Shown piece by piece: positions 21,701 to 31,812 of a stretch of DNA of 64,000 bases. The translations under genes and the position numbers were made by a program. Origin of the DNA: Euglena gracilis. Its lineage: Eukaryota > Euglenida > Euglenophyceae > Euglenales. The DNA lies in the NCBI GenBank assembly GCA_039621445.1, contig CP154955.1, forward strand, positions 43,981,540-44,045,539, read 5' to 3'. A model generated the notes under the pieces. The model did not search any database, was not told the DNA's origin, and worked only from the letters and a program-made list of their open reading frames with translations. The stretch's first letter is position 1. Every line of letters starts with the position of its first letter.

Positions 21701-24700
21701 TACACCAGCGGACTCAGCTGACTCAGACTGACTGGGATGGCACGTCGTATTTGGAAGTCCACAAAGAGGCCTCTTTGGGAAGGTTGGGAAGGTGCCACTG
21801 GCTTGTCCTGGGGAGGGGGCAGAACCCCCAGGAAATAAGATCCGGGCCTCATTTCTGCACAAGGCGAGGGTTCGGTTCTTAGTCCGGAGCAGAGGAAACG
21901 GAGGGTGGAATCCCGCACATTTAGGCCGACCCAACCAGGGGGGCTGGGGTGACTCTCCCAGTGACGTTCGCCCTCACTCCAAGGCGACAGTTACTTTTTG
22001 TGCCCTCGCTGATTGGGTCAGTTTTGGCTGAGACATTCCTGCAGGCCATCGCGGGTCGCAATTTCCTCTTCTGCTGCGATGGGGAATGGCGCGGCGCTGT
22101 GCCCTCATGTTTGCCAATGGCCCCTTTTCAGCTTCTGTCATCGGCATGCATGGATGTGTTTGTGTATCCAGGCGGTGAGTCCCATCAACACAATGTGCTT
22201 ATCTCAGTGAATTATGAATGTGTCCCAGTAGGTGTCCCTTTTGAGGTGCACCCAGGATCAGTTGTCAATTGGATGGACGAACAAGTGGGATTTATGGGTG
22301 AACAGGTCGGTCGATCCCCTTGGTCGTTGTGAATTGGTTTTCTAAAAAGAGAGAAAGAAAGAACAGGAAAAAGGAGAAAAGAAACGAGAAAGCAGTAAAG
22401 TTTTTTTTTCGCCCGAGAGGAAAACGCACTCCAGAATTGCCTTGTGCACGCCGGTGTGGCCGTCGGGTTCCTCCTCAGGAAGGCCGCACCATCCCCCCTC
22501 ATGGGTGGCGTGGGACAGGCAGGTGGGGGGGGGGGCAGCATTTTTGACCCCAGCAGGTTGGGCTTTGGGTGGGGTGTGCTTCCGCAGTCTCTGCGTGTCT
22601 TGTCCACACCGACGTGTGTACACCGACGTGCGTGCCAATGCATTGGCCATCCCCCGACCCCATCGCCCAGCAGTTCTTTGAGACGGTGGTGTGCAGCCAC
22701 CACGGGGCCACTCAGACGGCGTATCAAATTAGCTGATTCATGAAGGGTGATCAGGGATCTGTCCGAGTGCCGACCCATCAATTCGCCCCCCCCTGCCTTT
22801 GGGCATGCACTTTTTTCCCCGTGATGAAGGAAAGCATGTGCCATGGATGTGCCATGGATCTTTCCTGAGCATGGCATGGATGGACCTATTTCTGCACCCG
22901 AATAGCAGACCATCGAAGGAACCGATTGGCGCATGAAGAGTATTGGTATGTTCTTCTGAATTGGGCAAAAGGGATAGCTCCACGGAGTTTCGTTTTTTTT
23001 TTTTGGAAACAAAACGGAAGGGTTTAGACCCGTTTCTTTCGAATGGAGTTTTGTAAAGTGTAAAGAGTAACGCGTGACTCACTCCAGGTTAGGAACACGG
23101 AGGAGCAAATCGCTGAGAAATCTAATCGCTAGTTTCCGTTGCCCCGCAACCTCCATTGGCAACGTTCAGGCCCCTACGGCCAAGTTTGGAAAGGACGTCT
23201 GTGGTCTTCACAAGGGAAAGCTGTGCCACCTCAACGGCGCCACCGTCTCCTGCACAGCCCGGTCCAGCACTTCTGTCAGCACCCTGGTGGGTGTTTTATT
23301 TGTTGTTGTTTTTTGGCGGCGATTCCAAAACCCCCGAAATATGACCCCTCGGCGATTTCCAATTTGGTTTCGGTTCTCATTGAGGCCAGATCATTCAACT
23401 TGCAAAATGGCCTGCAATCAGGAAGCAATTTCTGCTTTTTCCCTAATTTCCTCCCAATTTTGGCTGTTTTTGTGTGCACCAAGAAAAAAAATGTGTTGCA
23501 ATGTCCTGCCAGCCATTGGCTTCTGTCCTCCCCCGTCACATGCGGTGAGTTTTTTCAATAAGAAAAGGCTTGTTGGTCAACAGGTTTTTCTTTCAGGTGC
23601 TCCTGTTTGTGCTCAGTTGTGCATATGCGTCGGGTGTGCGGTGGTGAGTGCCGTCGTGTGTACACGGATTTGGGTGTGATTGTACATATGGAGAACATAT
23701 AAGCCATATAAGAGCCATATAAGCACCTAGCTGGAAGTTCAGCCCTGGCAGCTCCATCCCAAGTTTAATGCGTCCATCTCCGTAAAGGGGACGTGGCTGA
23801 CCGACGTCCCTCCGGTGCGGTGTGAGAGGGCATCATTGGGTCCATCCTGCAGCTTTCTTCAATCAACCCATATCTCCCCTCCCGGGGAAATTATTCTGCC
23901 CGAGAGATCGAAAACGTGTCAGAATCCTGCCTGGGAAACTGTCATGGTCTTTGTTACTGTCCTATTAAACCCCCCCAAATATAAGAAACCCCTCGCTATA
24001 AGAAACCCCCAAAGAAAAGAAACCCTTTAGCCGATTTTCAGCCCACACCCAAATATAAGAAACCCCCAAATATAAGAAACCCCTGGGCTGTTGGACACCA
24101 ATCCATATAAGATCCACATAAGAAACCACTCGTCCATTTTCACCTTGGACCACAGCAAATCTCAAGGTGCTATCAACACAAATACGAAGCCCGTCCAGTA
24201 TATTGCTTATTTGCAAAGCAAGAGTTCAGAAGCAGCTGCTTTTTGGGTGGACTCAAAGAAGGTGATAAATGGGAGAAGGATATACATTGTTTTCTAGCCT
24301 TCACCTTCCTGAAAGAAGTGGGTGCTTGCTTGGACCGGCGGTTCCATGTATAAGAAACCCTTGGGGCCTGCCTTCGACACCCAAATATAAGAAACCCCCA
24401 ATTATAACAAACCCTTTGGGCCGATCGGCCGACACCCAATTACAAGGAACGGGTTTCTGATATTTGGGGGGGGATTACCTGGCTGGTGGCATTTTCCGGG
24501 CAGGGGGGAGTTAGGTGGAGGACCACCGGCCCATATTTTTCGGCCTCCGGTGTGCTGCGCTGTCATCGTCCACCATTCATACAGTATCCAGTCAGAGCAT
24601 GAACCTGCTTACAAGTTTAGCTCTGGCGCCATGTCAATTGTTTCAGTATCACAATTTGCCAAACGAGTCGAACGTGGTGTGATGCCAAAGTGACATACAA

Positions 24701-25404
24701 TGGACGAACGAGCGGGTGGCTCCGGGTGTAGGTCAGGGATTACACTTTCTTCCACTCCGGTTCTCAGGTGGCAGTCTGCGTGCGCGGCGGGCAGTCCTGT
24801 GGCCCAGATCAGCTAAGGCCGTTGCCGGCCAACCATTCGAGGGACGTCGAGGGAGTATCATGAATTGCTTGGTGGCAAAGCCCATTCTCAGGCGGTTCCG
24901 TTTTGGCAGCTATGAAAATTCTAATGTTGGATACGTGGTAGAACGTATAAGTGAGACCTTGAGAACGGCGTGCGTCAGTAAGTGGGTAAGTGACTGTGTA
25001 CGTGGGACAGAGGGTATGACAGTGAGAGAGTTCGAATGGTGTTGTATAAGTGTGCGCAAGCGCACGCACAGAACACACGCTCAACCGGAAGAAGGGGCGG
25101 CCACTCATCCAACCCAACACTGCCAATGCCGACCAATGCAAATGTCCTGACCACCAACCAATGTCATAATACCGCAGGCAGACTGTGGGGGTTGGGTTCG
25201 ACGCTTCGTGCTGGAGCTTGGGCAAAACGTCCCGGGGGGAGGACAGGCCACCCTTTGCGAAGTATTCCTCTGGGCTGTTTGCGCCGGCGGCAGGCGCAAG
25301 GGGGGGGCGTTTTGGTTGAAAGATAGGAGCATGGCTCTTTGGAAATGCAAAAAAACAACAACCTAACAGAAATGGGCGCCAAGACACGTTTCGTTTGTAT
25401 AAAT

Positions 25405-25438
<34 letters not shown>

Positions 25439-27215
25439 TGGGTGCGTGCTCGTGTCAGTGTGTGCGCGCGTGTACCCCACAACACAACGCCCCCACCGGT
25501 TAGGCTGGGGTCTGTCTGGGGTAATGAACTTCGGGCTGCATTTCAACAACGCCACCCAGTACCGGATGTTGCTGGGCATATTCCTGTCCGCCGGAGAAGC
25601 TGTCAGAACGCTCGCCTGCCATATAATCATTGGAATGAAAATTTAACAGAAAAGGAGAGGCATCGGGGGTGAGAGTGGGTGGGTGGGCATGAGCTTGGGG
25701 GTTCAGCCCAACCTGCCCAACGGGGCTGGGGTCGGCCATCGTGCGCCGAATTCGCATGAAATTTCTCGGAAAATCGATAGAATTCTTGACCGGAGCTGTT
25801 GATGCGACCGACCTCGGTCAGAAGCGATTGGCTGGTTCTCAAAAAGAAAATGAATGGACTGTTTTTTTTTTTGAAGGTAGAAAGTGACTCCCCACGGGGA
25901 GTTAAGCCATGGGGTGCCGGGGACCAGCCCGCAGCATTTCAACACGTCCCACCTGACCGGGGCTGGTGGCATTGCCCCCGGGCAGTGGGTACTGGGCACG
26001 AATGTTGTTGTCCATCCCACTGTAGGCCCAGGGAGCTGTTTCATTAATGACAAGCTGAGGCACCCAAAGCTGATGGGGTGGGTATCTCTGTAGCCGGCAG
26101 ACCCTTTGGAATGGTCACCCCCCAAGATCCGACCTTCAAGGAAAACCAGACTGCCGAACGGACCAGCAAGACTGGGGAAATATCTGCACAAATCCATCTG
26201 GTGCACTCCTTGAACTCCTCCGTGAACTTGAATTTGATGCATTCAATTTGTATTTCTTCCGGGGAAAAACAAGTACCTGTCGTTCGGGGGACAACACGAT
26301 CGCAGCCAGTACTCCTACGCGACGAAGCCTGGAGTTGTACGCCAATCTGTCGGCCGTGTACGCCGCCGACCATCGCAACCGCATCGCGGAGGAGCTGTGC
26401 CGCGCCCACAGGGTCCCCATCCTCCGCATTGTGGAGGCGTGCAAGACAGAATGGAGTCCCAGACAGGCAGGCTCTTGCTTCCCGGGGATGTGTGGAGACA
26501 CCCGGGTGCATGTGGTCCAATGTGATGTGCCTCTGCTCTACTAGTTTGCACCTAGATGCAGCCATCCTTTCAATCAGTACTGCATTCTTTGCGGCGCACG
26601 CTCCCGCGGACCGATGTTTTTTTTGTGCACAGTGCTTTGCTGTTCTCTTTTTTTCTTTGCAAATGTGCGGCAGTGTTTGTTTCTTCCCGCCTGTCTGTCT
26701 GTCTGTGCAGGCACAGAGTAAGCCTCTCCCCTCATCTTTCTTGTAAAACCCCCCTACCTCGAAAAAAAAACAAACCTGGTAACAAAGGTCTCCGAGTCAA
26801 TAAAGAATGAGAGCCTCCAGGGAAAGCTAGTGTGTCCAATTAATAACCCAAAAGCTGACCTTTTTGCAGATTTTGTGTTCCCAAGCGTCATCAAGAATGT
26901 CATTTTTGACCAATTGTCAAATTCATGTGTTTGGGGCCACTTTGGGGGTCCAATTACTTTGGGGGTCCAATACCGACCAAACACTCCTTGACCCATTGCC
27001 CCCCCCCCCACCACTCCCATTTTTCGGTAGACCAAGCAATCCGGGGGTTCGTAAGTTTAGGGGGGGTACCACACCATTTTGCCATGGCCTGCTTCCACAT
27101 GGGCCCGCAACGCCGCGGACGTCGCAATGTCCACGACTGCACCCACTTCTGTCGGCCCAGCGGACTGCTCTTCCACTGGCGAGAGCTGCTGCACAACGCC
27201 CTTGCCGTTCTCTGA
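18683..27215 (+). CDS. PC-esterase / TBL-like secreted O-acyltransferase or esterase, copy B (tandem paralogue)
   Basis: Same family, strand and exon order as copy A, 2 kb downstream of its stop. Blocks: 18683-about 18755 (signal peptide MRIAVLLASVALFATA), about 19141-19270 (GRCLGSVADISRPRPGIW, GTGAGT donor), about 20430-20507 (HFVPAGCAFHLFQPAPR), about 22000-22085 (FLQAIAGRNFLFCCDG), 22671-22735 (QFFETVVCSHHGAT), 23170-23286 (KFGKDVCGL..GKLCHLNGATVS), 23731-23814 (PWQLHPKFNASISVKGTWL), about 25506-25605 (VMNFGLHFNNATQYRMLL), 25908-26033 (SPQHFNTSHLTG, GQWVLGTN), 26326-26455 (NRIAEELCRAHRVPILRIVE), about 27090-27215 (DCTHFCRPS..W.ELLHNALAVL-stop). The DxxH motif is kept. At the expected GDS position copy B reads CCDG where copy A reads CCDS, unless the junction shifts. 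AATAAA motifs occur near 27760. Acyl donor and substrate cannot be read from sequence. Confidence 0.66.
19311..19772. mobile_element. Tc1/mariner-like MITE with TA target duplication
   Basis: Left end CAGGGTGGACAAAAATTACG, right end (complement) CAGGGTGGGCAAAACTTACA then GTGGGCAAAAATTACG. TA dinucleotides flank it at 19309-19310 and 19773-19774. The 462-bp interior is AT-rich and non-coding. The terminal core GACAAAAATTACGG is shared with the autonomous element at 34042-36060. It lies 40 bp after exon 2 of PC-esterase copy B. Confidence 0.88.
20100..20245. repeat. dispersed repeat with GGTTACCCAGACCGCGCCA, copy 1
   Basis: GGCATTTTTAGCATTTTT, GGCC-rich spacer, then GAAATCGGTTACCCAGACCG CGCCATTGTTAAGTGG (written in two parts) and a G/C-rich end. 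A matching order recurs at 58400-58515 (AAATCGGTCACCCAGACAGC, GCCACTATTTAGGTGG). Confidence 0.55.
21336..21657. mobile_element. MITE with 30-bp inverted ends and 3-bp duplication AAG
   Basis: Left GGGGATGCCTAAAAAGCGGT continuing GCCGACACCGC; right (complement) GGGGATGCCTAACAAGCGGT continuing GCCGGCACCGC. AAG flanks it at 21333-21335 and 21658-21660. Both subterminal regions are arrays of GCGGTGCC and GCGGTGTC units in opposite orientation. Non-coding. A 3-bp duplication fits PIF/Harbinger- or CACTA-like transposition. Confidence 0.85.
23968..24474. repeat. inverted-end repeat built of AAATATAAGAAACCCC units
   Basis: Left end CCCCCCAAATATAAGAAACC; right end (complement) CCCCCCCAAATATCAGAAAC. 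Between them the unit CCAAATATAAGAAACCCC recurs degenerately near 23990, 24010, 24052, 24068, 24113, 24345, 24380 and 24400, interrupted near 24140-24340. No flanking duplication was found. It lies between exon blocks 7 and 8 of PC-esterase copy B. Confidence 0.65.
25408..25440. repeat. (GT)n microsatellite
   Basis: Short GT tract in an intron of PC-esterase copy B. Confidence 0.9.
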
Positions 27216-27959
27216 CCTCCTGATCGTTCGCCATCGGCACCAGCCCACCAGCTGCGCACTGCTTGGACCACACGCCAGAGCAAGTCCCACGGTCCGCATT
27301 TCGTGAGTGCCGTCTTTTTCTCGCCGGAGAATATGTTGATGTTGATGTGCCACCAACTTCCCAAGGTTCCCAATTCCTCAATTCCCGTAAAATGCTATTC
27401 TGAACAAACAGAAAAAGACATCGGGCTGTGGTTCCGGTTCCAATGAGTGCCAGCTTCTTTCAAAGCACCGTCATCGAGGGACGTGCTTTACCAAAAACTT
27501 CCGAGGTCACAGGTTTTGACACCCGGGTTGTTCCCAAACCCAGGTGTCCGCAAATGTTGGTAGCGGCGCCAGCAATACACAACGTTACCCAAGGTTTGCT
27601 GCCGACTGCTGTTCTTCCTGCTGACCAATGAGGGGGGGAGACCGGATCCATTTGGTAGCTTTGAAGGTGGCACGACCAAATGAAGCTTGTGTGGTGCCAA
27701 CCATTGCTTGCACACAAACACATGGCTCCAATGGAACAGCTTTTTTTTATAAAAAACAGCAATAAACAAATATGTAATAAAAATATTTGTTTTGTTCCTT
27801 TTCAGGGGAAGCCTTTTTGGAGTTAAAACTGAGACAAGAGAGAATCATTGGCCGGACCCCACGTTGCACGTTGGTAAGTGGTTGGTTCCTTCAGAGGGAC
27901 GAGACTCGTTTGCGGCTCAAACCCTCCCCTGCAAATAATATTGCCTTTATGGCTACAAC

Positions 27960-29045
27960 ACCCTTAAGATCTTTGTGGGCAAGATTACCCCCCACCCCCC
28001 CCAAAAATTGCGAAATTCCCCCCCACCCCTACAAGTACCCTTGGCCTAAAAATCCTCCCACTTCCCTCCCAAAACCCACCCCCATCCATTCAATTTCTAT
28101 ACCAACCCATGAGCCCCTCCAGTCTTCGTCCCATTGTACTAAACAACACCCACTCATTCCTTGGATACACCCCACATCTTTATCCCCCCCACAACCCCAC
28201 CCCTTCTCCCCCAATTTATCTCCCCCAACAGAAAGCCCAAGATCACAGTCAATCTCCAGCATCCCCCCTACCTCCCATTCTGACCCCTACCCCAAACCCC
28301 CTCCCCCCCCTTTCCTCTCCTCTTCCCATTCATGCCCCCGCCCACCCACCCTCCCACACACCCCTGCCTCTCCCCACTCTCTTTTCAAGTCCACCCTCCC
28401 CCCCATTCCCGCCAATGCAGTCCCCCCTTGTCCTTTTCTGCCGCCATTTTGAATCTTTACCTCCACACCTCCACTCCCCCCCTTCCTCAACTGCTTGTAC
28501 CCACCCACCCCCCTTTTTTTTCGCCCCCCTGCTCCTTCGCCCACCCATCTTGCTTTTCAGAATTGTTCTTTACCACAGGTCACAATTTTTACCTTATCTT
28601 GCGTTCATCCTTCCCCCCTCACCACAGTGTCCTCGAACCGCGCAGCAATCGACCCCACTTCCAACACAAACTTTTACCATTTCCCAATACCTGTCTCCTT
28701 CAACTTTCTTTTATCCCACACCTTCCTACCTCGACACCCACGCAACCCAGCTCCCCCTAACACAGAACAAGGTCACCCTTGAAACCCCGGATCCATTCAA
28801 TGTGCCTGGGCGTCTCCCACCGAACCCCCCCCCATGCACAATAGAAGCATCAGCTTTTTATCCCGCATAACAAAAAAAGCATTCCCCCTTCCTTTTACAT
28901 CCATTCCACCACCCCTCCCCCCCCCAAACCTTTGCATCTTTTACCAACAGAGTTTTGACCCACCAGATGATTCCGTTGGGAATGTTTTGGTTGCCATTCA
29001 CCCATCTTCCTGCGCCTTCCCTCCAAACCCCCCCCTTATCTAACC
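27960..29045. other. 1-kb G-poor, C/T-rich spacer between genes
   Basis: From about 27.98 to 29.04 kb the + strand is built largely of C, T and A, with long C runs and few G. Low G also removes stops, leaving overlapping open frames rich in Pro, Ser, Thr and His in all three forward frames. No domain is visible. It separates the stop of PC-esterase copy B from the SNARE gene. Confidence 0.6.
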
Positions 29046-29654
29046 TGCTCTTTTTTTTGACATGAATTTCTTAAAGTGGCTAGATTGTGGGCAAGATTGA
29101 GTCAAAAGGCCAAAAAGTTGGCGAAAATTCTGCGACAAAATGCCGTGTCCTAAAAACGGAAGAAAGTGGGAAAAATTGGCCTAAAAATGGTCAAAAGGTG
29201 AAAGTAGCCAAAACAGAAGGGCAAAAAAAACAGCCCAAAATGGTCCTCAACTTATGTTGTCAATTTTTGCCAACCTGGGGTCCGCCCCTCCCTTGTCTAA
29301 CGAACACACAGGTATTAAGTGAGCGTTAAACAGGGGGAGGGATGGGGGTACGGGGGGTTGGAATCGCCCCCCCCCCCGGCACCCCCTGGCACACAATTTT
29401 CCCCGGGCACTTTGCGCGGACAGAGACAATTTTTTCTCACATAGATTTTTTTCAGTTTGGTGGCAAAAATCACCTGAAGCGCAATTTGGGCACTTTTTTT
29501 CAAAAGCCCCTCAAATTTCAAGTTCTTGTTTGCCCATTGTCGTTCGACCCCCCCCTCCAGCCCCTCCAGCCCCTCCCCCCTCATTTGATAGCAACAACAG
29601 CAACAGCAAAAAAGAGCATCACTGTCAGCAGCAGCTCTGCTGCTGCAGTACATG

Positions 29655-29655
29655 G

Positions 29656-29694
<39 letters not shown>

Positions 29695-29698
29695 GGTA
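29655..29698. repeat. (CTG)n / (CAG)n trinucleotide tract
   Basis: About fourteen GCT/CTG triplets, preceded by irregular CAGCAG and CTGCTG groups from 29595. It lies about 95 bp upstream of the proposed SNARE start codon. Confidence 0.9.
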
Positions 29699-29790
29699 CA
29701 GCAAGTGCCTTCACCCCTCCCCCACCCTCCACAGCCATGCAGTAGCGTTCGTGGTACCTCCGCCGCTGCAGCGGTGACCTCGCCGCCGAC

Positions 29791-31765
29791 ATGGACCCAG
29801 CGGAGGAGGTCCAGCTGTACGAGGAAACAATTAACGAGGAGCAGGGCGGTCCACCACAGACAGTATTTTTTGTTAAGCACTGCCCCTTGAGGATCTCCTT
29901 TGGCCCAACGACCAGCCGAGGGCCGAACCAGGGCTTGAATGTGTTTTAAAAATTACAAGGTCGAGAAACGCAATTTTTGACGTTTTGGCTGGTTTGGTGA
30001 TGGTCCAAGGATGCCAGAAATCAAGTGTTTTCCCAATTCAGGCGAATTTTTCAAATTTTGCCCAAAATGTCAAATTTTTTATCGTTTTTTCTTGCGGACG
30101 TCCACCGAGGGGTGGGTGCCAGGCTGTCTTTTTTAGTCGGGTGCCGACCCCACCCGGGGGGGGGGGGGGGCCTGCCTGGGCAGGCACTCCAAGGCACTCC
30201 AAATCCGACCCCCCCCCCAGGGGGTAGGGCACATGGCCAAAAGTGCCCTAGCACAACCCCGGCGCCGAAGGCGCCGGGAGCCAAAAATGGCCTATTTTCA
30301 AAAGGAATGTGCCTGGGCACAGGCCGAAACCCGACCCCTCCGGGTGGGTAGTGCCTGCACAGCAAACTGGGCCAGATGCGAAGTTAGCGCCGGCCATAAA
30401 CAGAAAAGCAGCCTTAGTGCAACTAAGGGGGTAGTACCTGCCTGGGCAGGCACTCACAGGCACTCCGGACCCCCCCTCCCCCCCGGGGTTGGTAAAAAAA
30501 ACAGCCTGGTGGGTGCGATGGGCATTGTTTGGGGGTCGGACATTTTTGACCCCGGGGAGAGGGTAGTGCTGTAGCACACCCCTGGCGCCAAAGGTGTTGG
30601 GGCTTAAAATGACCATTTTCGAGGGAAATTGGCCTGGGTCGGCAGGCACCGGGATCAAACCCGACCCCCCTGGGGGGGGGGGGGAGGGGGCCTGCTCTGG
30701 GGAGGACACCTCATGGCACAAGGCACCCCAGGGGTTGGGAAAAAAGGAAAACTGGCTGACTGTTTCCCTATTCGCTAAGGGCTGCCCTGCCGAGGAGAAG
30801 GGGGAGCTGGAGAAGGGCATCGTCACGCTGCGCACCGTCAGCCCCGCGGAGCGGCGGGCAGGGTCCAGCGGAGGGGTCGCCGCCTGTCATGGGGGCCGCC
30901 ACTCTCGGGCCGGCGTCTTCCTGGGGCCGTCTTGCTTCCTGGCTGCAGATGGGGGGAACATGCCCCATACGGTGGGGGCACCTCCTGGGTGGGGGCGGGG
31001 GTCAACCACTCCACCCATAGGGTTTCAGGTATACCCATTCGGCCCTGTCTTTGGCTGCCACCCGCTCCTCTGCGGGGGGTCCCCGGGGCTGGGTGGGTTG
31101 GAGGTCCCCCCCCTGTCGGATTTTCCTTTCCCCATCGCTGTACCACCCATGTCCAATGAACGCCCTTGCCTAATGAACTGGGGGTGTCCGGACCTACATT
31201 GTCGCCACATCCCTTTTCTACACAACAAGCGAACCCCGATGCCCAATGAACTTCCCCCATCCATACCGTCTATTGTCATTTTACTGCTTTAGTGTTCATT
31301 GGGTTGGGGGGTACAACAGTGCACTGCAAATGGACCGTGCAAGCGAGAGCATGTGCGGCGACTGCAAGAATCTGCCAAGAAACTGCGGAAGGCACTCATG
31401 GGGTACCGCACCCAAGTCCGCGGCCTGAAGGACCCCGTGGCCAGGGGGCGGCCATTAGGTTCTTCTTTGCATGTTTTTTGAGTTGTGTCTTTGAGGGTCC
31501 ACGTTGTGCTAATCCCCATTATCTTGAGGAAGACCGGGATGCTGATGGGTGCCAATCCGCGTTGGATTCCAAAATTATTGTGCTGGGTGGAGTGACTGAG
31601 TGCGTGCGTGCGTGAGTGAGTGAGTGAGTGACATATGCGCGAACACATACGCATGCCCCACGCGTGTGTGCACACACGCGCGCGCACATATACGTATGCA
31701 CATCCCACACATACACACAGACGTGCGTGTATGTGCAAAACAACAGCAGCAGCAGCAACGACAAG

Positions 31766-31812
<47 letters not shown>

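Noticed and set aside
22212-23012. 266-codon minus-strand ORF
   Set aside because: It overlaps, antisense, the QFFETVVC exon of PC-esterase copy B and has no recognisable domain.
23968-24474. CRISPR-like spaced repeat array
   Set aside because: Repeats are degenerate, irregularly spaced and partly adjacent, with no constant spacers; the setting is a eukaryotic intron.
27787-28870. Overlapping Pro/Ser/Thr-rich ORFs (up to 253 codons) in all three forward frames
   Set aside because: The tract is nearly free of G, so TAG and TGA are rare in every frame. Openness is explained by composition and no frame is favoured. A Pro-rich glycoprotein cannot be fully excluded.
29862-30060. tRNA gene on the minus strand suggested by a GGGCTTGAA block
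   Set aside because: No acceptor stem pairing, no A box at the right distance and no anticodon stem could be drawn.
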